Shown here piece by piece: positions 45,166 through 54,036 of a DNA stretch of 64,000 nucleotides; positions within the stretch are counted from its first letter, which is position 1, and every line of letters starts with the position of its first letter. The position numbers were made by a program, and so were the translations under genes. Source of the stretch: Mariniphaga sp041686935 (GTDB lineage: Bacteria; Bacteroidota; Bacteroidia; Bacteroidales; Prolixibacteraceae); NCBI GenBank assembly GCA_041686935.1, contig JAWLCW010000001.1, positions 372,001 to 436,000 of the forward strand, written 5' to 3'. The notes beneath the pieces are model-generated. The model saw nothing but the letters and a program-made list of their open reading frames with translations. It ran no database searches and was not told where the DNA came from.

Positions 45166-48108
45166 TTATTGGGCAACCATTTTAAGTGTATGTATTTCAT
45201 TCTCAACTGCAATTTTACCAAAGTACATACCCTTGGGTAATTCGCGGGCATTGAAATTGAACTGGTGAGTTCCCCGGAAAAGTTTTCCGTTGTAAACTTC
45301 TTTTACCAAAGTTCCTGCAAGATTGAATACCATAATTTTTACCGGAGCATCATTGGTTAAAGTGAGTTCGATATTGGTGGAACCGTTAAACGGGTTCGGA
45401 TAGTTTTTAACCTCAAACTGGTTGTTTCGTGCTTTAATTTGCGATGAAGATGTAGTCATCCAGCACGACGCATTAAAAACCGGTGAACCGGACTGAGGCT
45501 GAAAGTTTGGATTTTCGGGATTGAACGGGTCCGCAATCATGGCATCGGTCATATTTCCAAGCACCCTGTTTTTACGTTCAGTTGCCAGGAACCACTCTTC
45601 GAGCTGTGCGGCTGATAATACGGAGTTATCTGTCATAAATTTTTCGCCGAAAATTCCGCCAATAAATGTATTTCGGACAGTCATTTCGCCCGACTGAGCG
45701 GCACCGTGCGTTCCTGAAGATTCGAAACGCAGTCCGCGTCCCCAGCCCAGCCAAAGCGAGTTGTAGGAAGAAATGCGGCTGTTTCTGCGGATACGCATGG
45801 CAGCGCCGTCCTGGTGGTTTTTAGGTAGTGCATTATAAGTAGCCTGATCTTTGGCAGCGCCAAATCCGCTGATGTTGCTGAAAATGGCTTTGGTAATGGG
45901 AGTGGTTGGACTGCCGTCGCGGTCGTTGTCCGATTCAAAACCGTTTGCGGTGTCGGTGTCCACAATTTCCGGGTCGCGCAAAATTACACCAAACTGTACC
46001 ATCCCGCTGAAACCGTTATCCGTGTCGAAATCGTCGTCTTCTGTTTTGTATGAAATGAGGTACCTGGCATTTACTGTTCCGCCAAACCATTCAAACCCAT
46101 CGTCGCCCGAGTAGGAAACCTGGATATATTCGAGGCGAGTTTTATTTCCTACCGAATTAAGGGTCAATCCGTTTACTTCGCTGTCGGTAGCAACTTCGTA
46201 ACCGGGAAATTCGATACGGGCATACGCAAAAACGCCGGAATTGTCATCGGGGTCGTTTCCACCGTAGGGAGAACCGATTCCGCCTTCTGCAATGCCTTCT
46301 CCACCGGGAAGGTTATTCGGAGCATTTCCGTTGATTACCACACCGGCCCAGTCGGATGTCCCGCGGAACCCGGCGCCTTGCATCGAAGTGAATACAATGG
46401 GTTTGTCGGGAGTACCAACAGCCATAATTTTTGCACCGCGTTCAACTGAAAGCACACTTTTTTCAGTTCCGCGGATAATGGTTCCGGGTTCGATGGTAAG
46501 GGTTGCGCCACCATCAACATATACCCAGCCGTCGAGTTTTATAACTCCCGACCATGTTTCGTCGGTTGTGATGTGTGTACCACCAGCACGTGTGAACTGT
46601 CCGTTACCTTTTGTAACGGTGGGTTCCGGGTAATCTGCATTTACCGGGTCCCATTCGGCCCAACCTACTGTCCAGTCAATAACGCCGTCGAAGGCGCCTA
46701 CATAACTTACTTTTTCAAAAAATGAATGATTGATGGAATTTGGTTCATCTTCTTTGTACCAGTAGGAAGCTTGGAAAACCGGTGAACCCGCCATTGGCTG
46801 GAAGTTTGGACTTTCGGGGTTAAACGGGTCTGCAATCATGGCATCGGCCATATTTTCGAGTACCCTGTTTTTGCGTTCTGTTGCCAGGAACCATTCTTCG
46901 AGTTGGGCGGCTGAAAGCACAGAGTTATCTGTCATAAATTTTTCGCCGAAAATTCCGCCAATAAATGTATTTCGGACAGTCATTTCGCCCGACTGAGCGG
47001 CACCGTGCGTTCCTGAAGATTCGAAACGCAGTCCGCGTCCCCAGCCCAGCCAAAGCGAGTTGTAGGAAGAAATGCGGCTGTTTCTGCGGATACGCATGGC
47101 AGCGCCGTCCTGGTGGTTTTTAGGTAGTGCATTATAAGTAGCCTGATCTTTGGCAGCGCCAAATCCGCTGATGTTGCTGAAAATGGCTTTGGTAATGGGA
47201 GTGGTTGGACTGCCGTCGCGGTCGTTGTCCGATTCAAAACCGTTTGCGGTGTCGGTGTCCACAATTTCCGGGTCGCGCAAAATTACACCAAACTGTACCA
47301 TCCCGCTGAAACCGTTATCCGTGTCGAAATCGTCGTCTTCTGTTTTGTATGAAATGAGGTACCTGGCATTTACTGTTCCGCCAAACCATTCAAACCCATC
47401 GTCGCCCGAGTAGGAAACCTGGATATATTCGAGGCGAGTTTTATTTCCTACCGAATTAAGGGTCAATCCGTTTACTTCGCTGTCGGTAGCAACTTCGTAA
47501 CCGGGAAATTCGATACGGGCATACGCAAAAACGCCGGAATTGTCATCGGGGTCGTTTCCACCGTAGGGAGAACCGATTCCGCCTTCTGCAATGCCTTCTC
47601 CACCGGGAAGGTTATTCGGAGCATTTCCGTTGATTACCACACCGGCCCAGTCGGATGTCCCGCGGAACCCGGCGCCTTGCATCGAAGTGAATACAATGGG
47701 TTTGTCGGGAGTACCAACAGCCATAATTTTTGCACCGCGTTCAACTGAAAGCACACTTTTTTCAGTTCCGCGGATAATGGTTCCGGGTTCGATGGTAAGG
47801 GTTGCGCCACCATCAACATATACCCAGCCGTCGAGTTTTATAACTCCCGACCATGTTTCGTCGGTTGTGATGTGTGTACCACCAGCACGTGTGAACTGTC
47901 CGTTACCTTTTGTAACGGTGGGTTCCGGGTAATCTGCATTTACCGGGTCCCATTCGGCCCAGCCTTCTGTCCAGTCAATAACGCCGTCGAAGGCGCCTAC
48001 ATAGCTTACTTTTTTAAAAAAGTTGTCATCAATTGATTGCGCCGATATTCCGGCTGCAATCATTAATCCGGCAACGAGAAAGAGTAAATTTTTTTTCATT
48101 GTTTTCAT
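45166..48108 (-). CDS. T9SS-secreted beta-helix surface protein with large internal duplication
   Basis: About 980 residues. Signal peptide MKTMKKNLLFLVAGLMIAAG to SAQ, then two nearly identical units of 433 residues (about 20-452 and 453-885). A linker and a type IX sorting domain (type A) close it: YPNPFNGSTNIELTLTNDAP, VKIMVFNLAGTLV and ELPKGMYFGKI. Each unit reads as parallel beta-helix (TIEPGTIIRGTEKSVLSVER, WAGVVINGNAPNNLPGGEGI, GLTLNSVGNKTRLEYIQVSY). The same fold recurs in the lipoprotein at 55.0-56.4 kb. The gene starts 18 bp after the receptor stop. It should be exported by the SprA system to the surface; ligand unknown. The ATG 48108 is preferred over 48138. Confidence 0.88.
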   Translation of the reverse strand: MKTMKKNLLFLVAGLMIAAGISAQSIDDNFFKKVSYVGAFDGVIDWTEGWAEWDPVNADYPEPTVTKGNGQFTRAGGTHITTDETWSGVIKLDGWVYVDGGATLTIEPGTIIRGTEKSVLSVERGAKIMAVGTPDKPIVFTSMQGAGFRGTSDWAGVVINGNAPNNLPGGEGIAEGGIGSPYGGNDPDDNSGVFAYARIEFPGYEVATDSEVNGLTLNSVGNKTRLEYIQVSYSGDDGFEWFGGTVNARYLISYKTEDDDFDTDNGFSGMVQFGVILRDPEIVDTDTANGFESDNDRDGSPTTPITKAIFSNISGFGAAKDQATYNALPKNHQDGAAMRIRRNSRISSYNSLWLGWGRGLRFESSGTHGAAQSGEMTVRNTFIGGIFGEKFMTDNSVLSAAQLEEWFLATERKNRVLENMADAMIADPFNPESPNFQPMAGSPVFQASYWYKEDEPNSINHSFFEKVSYVGAFDGVIDWTVGWAEWDPVNADYPEPTVTKGNGQFTRAGGTHITTDETWSGVIKLDGWVYVDGGATLTIEPGTIIRGTEKSVLSVERGAKIMAVGTPDKPIVFTSMQGAGFRGTSDWAGVVINGNAPNNLPGGEGIAEGGIGSPYGGNDPDDNSGVFAYARIEFPGYEVATDSEVNGLTLNSVGNKTRLEYIQVSYSGDDGFEWFGGTVNARYLISYKTEDDDFDTDNGFSGMVQFGVILRDPEIVDTDTANGFESDNDRDGSPTTPITKAIFSNISGFGAAKDQATYNALPKNHQDGAAMRIRRNSRISSYNSLWLGWGRGLRFESSGTHGAAQSGEMTVRNTFIGGIFGEKFMTDNSVLSAAQLEEWFLATERKNRVLGNMTDAMIADPFNPENPNFQPQSGSPVFNASCWMTTSSSQIKARNNQFEVKNYPNPFNGSTNIELTLTNDAPVKIMVFNLAGTLVKEVYNGKLFRGTHQFNFNARELPKGMYFGKIAVENEIHTLKMVAQ
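45623..46662 (-). repeat. Internal direct duplication, copy nearer the 3' end of the gene
   Basis: This stretch reads identical to 46922-47961 at an offset of exactly 1,299 bp over about 1,040 bp. The frame-shifted translations of both copies also agree, so silent sites are conserved too. Substitutions appear only at the edges (first mismatches at 45622 and 46663). The full repeat unit is 433 codons. Confidence 0.9.
46922..47961 (-). repeat. Internal direct duplication, copy nearer the 5' end of the gene
   Basis: Partner of 45623-46662 at an offset of 1,299 bp. The lack of silent differences across about 1 kb indicates a recent tandem duplication or ongoing gene conversion. Confidence 0.9.
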
Positions 48109-48125
48109 TTTTAAATTAAAAAATA

Positions 48126-50993
48126 TTAAAGTATCCATGTCAGGCTAATTGAAAATTGCCTGTTTGGGATGTATTTCAATGCATAACCGATTTTATCTTC
48201 ATCAGGACCGTGATATTGAACATTTCGGATTGGTTCGTTCAAAATATCCTTTACACCTCCTTTAATCTGAAGCTTTTCGCCAATTCCTTTCTGGAGGGTA
48301 AGGTCAAGTGAGTTTCTCGATAATTCCCATGTATGGGGATTATTGGGCGTACCTACATAGGCTATTCGTTTTCCAACATTATTGTAATTAATGCTGGCTG
48401 TCCACCTGGTTTCAGTGTTGTTGTAAAACAGACCAAGGTTGACAATATAAGGAGACTGCCCCTGCATAATGCGGACACTGTCGCGTGCGAAACCCTGCTT
48501 TTCGGTATTAATTTCACTTTTTATCAATGAAGTGTTGAATACAACAGTGAGGTCTTTCATAAACCTGAAAAACCCATAGTGGTCTTCAAAACTCATAAAG
48601 CGTTTTCTTACATCCAGTTCAAGACCGGCGCTGTATGCTTTTTCGGTGTTGAATGGTTTGTAATCGAATGTGGAACCTGCCGGAATCTGAAAAAGCTCGA
48701 TTGGGTTTGTAAAATCTTTGTAAAATGCTGCCAGCGATATCATTTCCCCCAAATCGGGATACCATTCATAACGCAGATCGTAGTTTTTCACATAGGCATT
48801 CTGAAGTTCGGGGTTTCCATGCACTACGGCAAACAATTCAAAATCCTGGTAGTCGAAATTCGAGATTTCACGAAATTCTGGACGGTTTACTGTTTGTCCG
48901 TAAGATAACCGAAGAAGATTTTTTTCATTGATGTTCCAGCTTAAGTTGGCCGAAAGGAAAATATCTGTCGTGTCGCGGGTTATATCCATATTTTCGGTAT
49001 CACCTGTTTTTTCAAAAAAATTGGTAATTACCCGGTCGAATTTTTCAACCCTTGCGCCGCCATACAGGTTTATTTTTTTTGTTACCGGAATGTTTAGTGC
49101 GAGATACCCGGCCATTAAATTATCGGTTGCGTCGTAACTGTCTTTTGCCCGGGTGTTATCGCGGTATGAAAGTCCGTGCTGGCGGGGAGGAATGCGTTCG
49201 TCGAAATAAAAATTTTCTGAGCTGAAAATATCTGAAATGGGCTCGTAGAAAATGTCCGGTGGATTTCTTACAGCTACAACACCAATTAAACGACTGTTCA
49301 GCGTTCGTTCTTTTAGTTCATAAAAATAACCCGATTTAACCTGCCAGAATTTTTCGGAGCCAAACAGTGTAAAGTTGTGATCAAAATCAAATTTGGAATT
49401 ATACACATTTTCGTCCATATCAATCCACATCCGCCCCGCCAGGTAAACATTGGGGATGTTTTGCAGTCTTAAAGCATACGTTCCAAAACGGTCGCTTTCT
49501 TCTCTGGTGTTTTGCACATACATTAATCTTTTGTTGTCTGGTTGGTCTTTGCTCGTATAGGAATATCCGAACATCCAGTCGAAATGTGTTTTATCCAGAT
49601 TAAAGGTTTGTTTTCCGGCCAACTGACCTGAATAAATGAGCCGGCTTTCATACCGCTGGTCGAACATACGCAGCGTTTCCACATTATAATAGTTTACCCC
49701 GTCGCGCTGGGATGTATTTTGAGTTCCAATCTGATTCAGAAAATTACGGACTTCGAGTTTTTGGTTTTTCCCGTAAATGAAATTCCAGTTGTGAATAAAA
49801 CTGATTTTATTTTCCTGTTTCGAACGTAAATCATTAAAATCAAAATTTTCAACAATCCGACTCTGAACTTCGTCCCAGCCCTGAAATTCCCTTCGTTCAA
49901 CCTGATTATAACTGTATGAACTGTTGTAGTTTAGCGAAGTTATATTTCCCACTGAAATTTTTCCAAGCACAAAACGGCGTTGCAGGTTGGCGGAAAAGCT
50001 TTGATCGGGAAGCGGCGTTTTCATGGTTGTTTCCCAGTTGTTGGGGAACAGGTTCGAAAGCCGGGTAATTTCCTGAGTGCGTTCAAGATAAACTTCTGCG
50101 TTAGGCCAAACATATAATTCTTTAAATTCCAAATCAGTGGGAATTCCATCCGGAATACTTCTGTAGCCGTTATCGAACCCGAGCCAGTCTGTTTTGCTGC
50201 CCTGGTGTGTCTGAAAATCGGGATTTAAGGTTGTATTTTCCGAATACCTGGCGCCATAAGAAAGGCTGAACGTGTTTATATCGGGTGCGCTTTTGGTTTG
50301 TACATCAATGGCAGCGCCGGCAAAATCACCTGGCAATTCCGGTGCCGGACTTTTATAAATCAAAATATTGTCAATCAATCCGCTTGGAATGGCATCGAAC
50401 GAAAAAGCGCGTTTATCGGCCTCGAAACTTGGTGCAGTAGCGTTGTTCAGCATTACTGAGTTGTATCGCTCAATTAATCCGCGCACAATTACAAAACGTC
50501 CGTCGGTTATGGTAATTCCCGGAACCCGGCGCACCACTTCGGCAGCATCGGAGTCCTGACTTCTCGAAATTTGCTGTGCAGTAATCCCGCTTACAATAAG
50601 GTTTTGGGATTTCAGGTTGGAAAGCATCGACATCTCGGTGTCGGTCCTTCTTGTTGCCACAACCTGAACTTCGCCAATATCTACAGTGGCAGGTTCAAGC
50701 TGAACATTTAAAACCGTTTCTTTGCCGGCTTCAATTTCTGCCCGTATTATTTGCGATTCGTAGGAGATAAAAGAAATTACCAGATTGTATGGGCCTGGCG
50801 TTAATTCGGGGAGGTTAAAATTACCGTCAAAATCGGTAATTGTTCCGGTGGTCGTTCCCTGTACAATGATGGTTGTTCCAACAAGCGATTCACCCGTTTT
50901 TGAGTCGGTGACAGTACCTTTAAGACCTCCTTTTTGCGCAAAACTGAAAAGTGTAAAAAGAATGAATAAAAGACTAAAAATCAAGTTTTTCAT
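48126..50993 (-). CDS. TonB-dependent receptor with N-terminal carboxypeptidase-like domain
   Basis: About 955 residues. Signal peptide MKNLIFSLLFILFTLFSFAQ, then a CarboxypepD_reg domain (about 20-105; KGTVTDSKTGESLVGTTIIV), a plug domain (about 130-240; EVVRRVPGITITDGRFVIVR, LPGDFAGAAIDVQTK) and a 22-strand-type barrel ending NRQFSISLTWIL. It takes up a ligand across the outer membrane using TonB energy. No SusD gene follows, so it is not a SusC-type pair; instead it is followed by the beta-helix surface protein. Near a PhoR/PhoB-like system, so a phosphorus compound is one candidate ligand. The ATG 50993 gives the signal peptide; 51041 would add 16 odd residues. Confidence 0.92.
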   Translation of the reverse strand: MKNLIFSLLFILFTLFSFAQKGGLKGTVTDSKTGESLVGTTIIVQGTTTGTITDFDGNFNLPELTPGPYNLVISFISYESQIIRAEIEAGKETVLNVQLEPATVDIGEVQVVATRRTDTEMSMLSNLKSQNLIVSGITAQQISRSQDSDAAEVVRRVPGITITDGRFVIVRGLIERYNSVMLNNATAPSFEADKRAFSFDAIPSGLIDNILIYKSPAPELPGDFAGAAIDVQTKSAPDINTFSLSYGARYSENTTLNPDFQTHQGSKTDWLGFDNGYRSIPDGIPTDLEFKELYVWPNAEVYLERTQEITRLSNLFPNNWETTMKTPLPDQSFSANLQRRFVLGKISVGNITSLNYNSSYSYNQVERREFQGWDEVQSRIVENFDFNDLRSKQENKISFIHNWNFIYGKNQKLEVRNFLNQIGTQNTSQRDGVNYYNVETLRMFDQRYESRLIYSGQLAGKQTFNLDKTHFDWMFGYSYTSKDQPDNKRLMYVQNTREESDRFGTYALRLQNIPNVYLAGRMWIDMDENVYNSKFDFDHNFTLFGSEKFWQVKSGYFYELKERTLNSRLIGVVAVRNPPDIFYEPISDIFSSENFYFDERIPPRQHGLSYRDNTRAKDSYDATDNLMAGYLALNIPVTKKINLYGGARVEKFDRVITNFFEKTGDTENMDITRDTTDIFLSANLSWNINEKNLLRLSYGQTVNRPEFREISNFDYQDFELFAVVHGNPELQNAYVKNYDLRYEWYPDLGEMISLAAFYKDFTNPIELFQIPAGSTFDYKPFNTEKAYSAGLELDVRKRFMSFEDHYGFFRFMKDLTVVFNTSLIKSEINTEKQGFARDSVRIMQGQSPYIVNLGLFYNNTETRWTASINYNNVGKRIAYVGTPNNPHTWELSRNSLDLTLQKGIGEKLQIKGGVKDILNEPIRNVQYHGPDEDKIGYALKYIPNRQFSISLTWIL

Positions 50994-51331
50994 AAGAGCT
51001 AAACAATTGCAGTGTTTATTTATTTCGGCCCAAATAAACATGCTAATTGTTGCACTGCGATTAATAATTGTTTAAACGCTTGTTACATTTCATTAATAAA
51101 ACTGTAATTTTTTTTAAAGCCTTTGTTAATCATACATGTAGGAAAGTTTGTAAATGTTGAAATCAAGATTTTACCGGAAAACCCCGGTAATGTTAATTTA
51201 AGAATCCCTTTGAAAAAGATTTAAAAATACGGGCGATGAATTTCCCCTCCTTTTTGTCAAGTAGGTGAAAGTCCTGCAATTGCTGGACAGGGGTGGTTGA
51301 TTTTTAATTTTCCAACCCCGATATAATTTTC
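50994..51331. other. Intergenic region upstream of the TonB receptor gene
   Basis: A 338-bp stretch without a gene. It contains the heptamers TGTTACA, ATTAATA and TGTAATT with 11-bp phase (51081-51109), a perfect 7-bp inverted repeat TTACCGG/CCGGTAA (51171-51190) lacking a T-tract, and GGTGAAAGTCC at 51264-51274, reminiscent of group II intron domain I. No promoter with a perfect TANNTTTG was found. Confidence 0.45.
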
Positions 51332-53095
51332 CTACTTTTTAGCCAGCGAAAACAAAAATTCTATTCCGCCTTCGGGCCGGTTTCGTACCGAAATTTCGCC
51401 TTTGTGTAACTGAACGGCATTTTTAACAATGGCCAAACCCAGGCCGGTACCACCTGTTTCGCGGGTGCGGCCGTGGTCTATACGGTAAAAACGCTCAAAA
51501 ATCCGGGGCAGGTGTTCTTCGGGAATTCCCGAGCCGGTGTCGGAATAGGAAAAATAGTAGTATTTATCGTCTTCGTGGTAGTTTCGGATAGAAATTGAGA
51601 TGCCCTCGCCCCCGTAATTGATGGAGTTTTCCGCAAAATTCTGAAAAACGGAAAAGAGCAGCGAGTCGTTTCCGGTAATAACAGTGCCCGATTTTACTTC
51701 GCTTATAAAAGTGATATTTTTTTCATTCATCCGGTTGGCAAAGTTTTCATACACTTCGTCAATAATTGTTTTTAATTCGATGGTTTTAAACCGAAACAGT
51801 TCGCCGGCATCTTCAATATTATTTAGTAGTGAAACATCATTAATTAAATCGGTAAGCCTTTCAGACTGCAGGAAAGTTTTTTCAAGAAAATATTTTTGTT
51901 TTTCCTCTGGTACAGGCCAGTTGTTCAGCATGGTTTCAAGATACCCTTTAATGGAAGCAAGCGGGGTTTTTAGTTCGTGCGCAATATTGGATGTGAGTTG
52001 TTGTTTCATCAGCCGGCGTTTTTCAAGCCTGGTGATGTCTGAAATCATCACTTCAAAACTGTTGTCAAGGAAGATAATACTTTGAATTTTAAAATATTTC
52101 TCTCCGGCTGAAATAATATAGTTCAATTGAGGCAGGGTTTCAGAATTATCAAATTTCTGGTTTTGCTGGTTTTTTTTCAGAAACTTTTTGAGTTTTTTAA
52201 ATTCCTCCATCTGAAAAATGTCTTCGATGGTTTGAACCGGTTTTTTTGAGATGATGTTGACATATTGTATAAAATGACGATTGGAAAGGGTTTTTTTCAA
52301 TTGTGGAGAAAAGAAAGCGATTCCTTCGTTTAATGCATTCAGGTGGTTTAGCAGTTTTTCCCTTTCGTTTGACAGCTCATCTTTGGCCTTTTTTAATTTA
52401 TGATAAATGCGAATAATCTGGCCTCCAATAATTCCCAACTCATTCTCAGGAAAGGACGTATCGGGTTCAACCAGTTCATTTTTTCCGGCTTTAATGGAAA
52501 AGTCTTTTAATTTGGTAATGGCATCAGCCATCTTTCCGGTTACCAAAAAAAGGATGGTGCCAATAATTCCAAATACCCCAATAATAAAAAATATAAAAAT
52601 ACTTTCGGCTTCCAGAAAATTTTGAATCTGAACATTGTAAACCACTGCTGTTCGTATAAAATAACGCGGGTATTTTTTTGCATAATAATAGTAATCTTCC
52701 AGGGTAGTTTCCGAGTGGCGAATGTTGGCGCCTTTTTGGTTTTGAATGGCTTTTTCAATTTCGGGTCGTTTCAGGTGGTTCTCCATTTGCCTGAAATCTG
52801 CCGAACTGTCGAAAAGAACTTCTCCGTTAGCTGAAATAACTGTAATTCGTATGTTTGGCTGAGGAATCAAGGCCTGTATTTCGCCGATACGGTTTAGTTC
52901 TTTTTTTTCAATCAGGTTGTTTTGCTCAATAAACCGATAAGTAATTTCGGTAATGTTGTCAAGGGTGTTTTCCAACCGGGCAGTGCGGTATTTTTTTTCG
53001 CGCTGGTACTGAAAAGTAAGAATAGCTGCTGTAAAGAGGATAAAAACAACAATGAAATAGAAAAATATTTCGCCTCTGAATGACTTCTTAATCAC
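51332..53095 (-). CDS. PhoR-like sensor histidine kinase
   Basis: A 587-residue membrane kinase. Two TM helices (about 8-27 and 160-180) flank a periplasmic sensor (about 30-158; VISANGEVLFDSSADFRQME). Then come a PAS-like region (about 250-355), the HisKA box SNIAHELKTPLASIKGYLET (His near 373) and a HATPase domain with N box FAENSINYGG, G1 DTGSGIPEEHL, F box RIFERFYRIDH and G2 GGTGLGLAI. It is 14 bp after the response regulator gene and forms a classical two-component pair. PhoR-like is suggested by the layout and by the nearby OprP-type porin; the stimulus is not proven. Confidence 0.88.
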   Translation of the reverse strand: MIKKSFRGEIFFYFIVVFILFTAAILTFQYQREKKYRTARLENTLDNITEITYRFIEQNNLIEKKELNRIGEIQALIPQPNIRITVISANGEVLFDSSADFRQMENHLKRPEIEKAIQNQKGANIRHSETTLEDYYYYAKKYPRYFIRTAVVYNVQIQNFLEAESIFIFFIIGVFGIIGTILFLVTGKMADAITKLKDFSIKAGKNELVEPDTSFPENELGIIGGQIIRIYHKLKKAKDELSNEREKLLNHLNALNEGIAFFSPQLKKTLSNRHFIQYVNIISKKPVQTIEDIFQMEEFKKLKKFLKKNQQNQKFDNSETLPQLNYIISAGEKYFKIQSIIFLDNSFEVMISDITRLEKRRLMKQQLTSNIAHELKTPLASIKGYLETMLNNWPVPEEKQKYFLEKTFLQSERLTDLINDVSLLNNIEDAGELFRFKTIELKTIIDEVYENFANRMNEKNITFISEVKSGTVITGNDSLLFSVFQNFAENSINYGGEGISISIRNYHEDDKYYYFSYSDTGSGIPEEHLPRIFERFYRIDHGRTRETGGTGLGLAIVKNAVQLHKGEISVRNRPEGGIEFLFSLAKK

Positions 53096-53109
53096 TTTTC
53101 GTTCTTTTA

Positions 53110-53793
53110 TTATTTGTTTTTAAAGCAATAGCCATAACCCGATTTTCCTTTGATATTAATCCCGTATTTTCCTATTTTTTTCCTTAACCGGGCAATGTTT
53201 ACATCCACATTCCGCTCGGTAACAATCACATCGTCATCCCAAATGCGTTTTAAAATTTCGTCACGACTTATATACTGGTCTATATTGTTCATAAGCAAAA
53301 CAAGTATTTCAAACTCTTTTCGGGTCAGGCTTACAGTATCTCCGCCAACTGAAATCTCCTTCTGTTTTTGGTTTACTTTTAATTCTTTAAATGTCAGTTC
53401 GTTGCTTTCTGACGTCATTTTTACTCCCCGCTTTAAAATAGCTTTAATCCGGGCAACCACTTCTTTAATGGAAAATGGTTTAGGAATATAGTCGTCGGCG
53501 CCAACATTAAAGCCGGTTAATACATCGTTTTCCTCTCCTTTTGCTGTAAGAAAAATGATGGGTATCTGCAGATTTTTTTCTTTTCGGATAATATTCGCCG
53601 TTTTAAAGCCCGACATTCCGCTCATCATCACATCCAGTAAAATTAAGTCGAACTTTTCAAGTGGTTTTTTAAGGGCATCCTCACCTGAATAAGCCACATC
53701 AATTGAATAACCTTCGCTTTCGAGATTAAACTGCAGTATTTCGCATAAATCTTTTTCGTCGTCAACAATCAGTATTTTTTGATTCCCTTCCAT
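53110..53793 (-). CDS. PhoB-like OmpR-family response regulator
   Basis: A 227-residue regulator. The receiver domain (about 5-118) has acidic pocket residues in IVDDEKDLCEIL and phospho-acceptor Asp54 (LILLDVMMSGMSGF), with FLTAKG further on. The C-terminal winged helix (about 130-225) has TFKELKVNQKQKEISV, VTERNVDVNIARLRKKIG and GYGYCF. ATG 53793 is preceded by AAAGGGA at a good distance, so it is chosen over upstream ATGs at 53814 and 53820. Divergent from the porin gene. Candidate binding sites of 11-bp period are found in the 53964-53990 region. Confidence 0.9.
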   Translation of the reverse strand: MEGNQKILIVDDEKDLCEILQFNLESEGYSIDVAYSGEDALKKPLEKFDLILLDVMMSGMSGFKTANIIRKEKNLQIPIIFLTAKGEENDVLTGFNVGADDYIPKPFSIKEVVARIKAILKRGVKMTSESNELTFKELKVNQKQKEISVGGDTVSLTRKEFEILVLLMNNIDQYISRDEILKRIWDDDVIVTERNVDVNIARLRKKIGKYGINIKGKSGYGYCFKNK

Positions 53794-53963
53794 AGTTCCC
53801 TTTATATTAAGCATTCTCAAAGTTAATGTAAAATTAATTGCAACTTGTTATTAAAAAACGGTTAACGCAAAATGAATTTCACTTAAATAAAAGAACATCA
53901 ATAACTTTTAAAGATGTTTCCCGCGCTTTTCCTCTTATAAATGGTATAGTTAAAATAAAGTTG

Positions 53964-53990
53964 TTACAATTCGATTACTAAAATATTAAA
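53964..53990 (+). promoter_or_regulatory. Three 11-bp-phased TTA(C/A) boxes upstream of the porin gene
   Basis: TTACA at 53964, TTACT at 53975 and TTAAA at 53986 are spaced exactly 11 bp start to start. This is the helical phase of PhoB-type direct-repeat sites, 47-73 bp before the porin ATG. Together with the adjacent PhoB-like gene this is a plausible regulator site, though AT-rich DNA makes chance hits common. Confidence 0.35.
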
Positions 53991-54036
53991 TGTGATTAAT
54001 ATATATTTGCATCGGGTCCAGATTATTTTTTGTAAA

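Noticed and set aside
45166..48108. Duplicated segment as an insertion sequence or composite transposon
   Set aside because: The repeat lies wholly in frame inside one gene, has no transposase and no terminal inverted repeats.
51171..51190. TTACCGG/CCGGTAA hairpin as a terminator for the histidine kinase gene
   Set aside because: The stem is perfect, but no T-tract follows on either strand and it lies 140 bp past the stop codon.
51254..51300. Cobalamin riboswitch before the TonB receptor
   Set aside because: GGTGAAAGTCC recalls part of the B12 element, but it is on the strand opposite the receptor gene and the conserved CCCGC-CACTGT region is absent.
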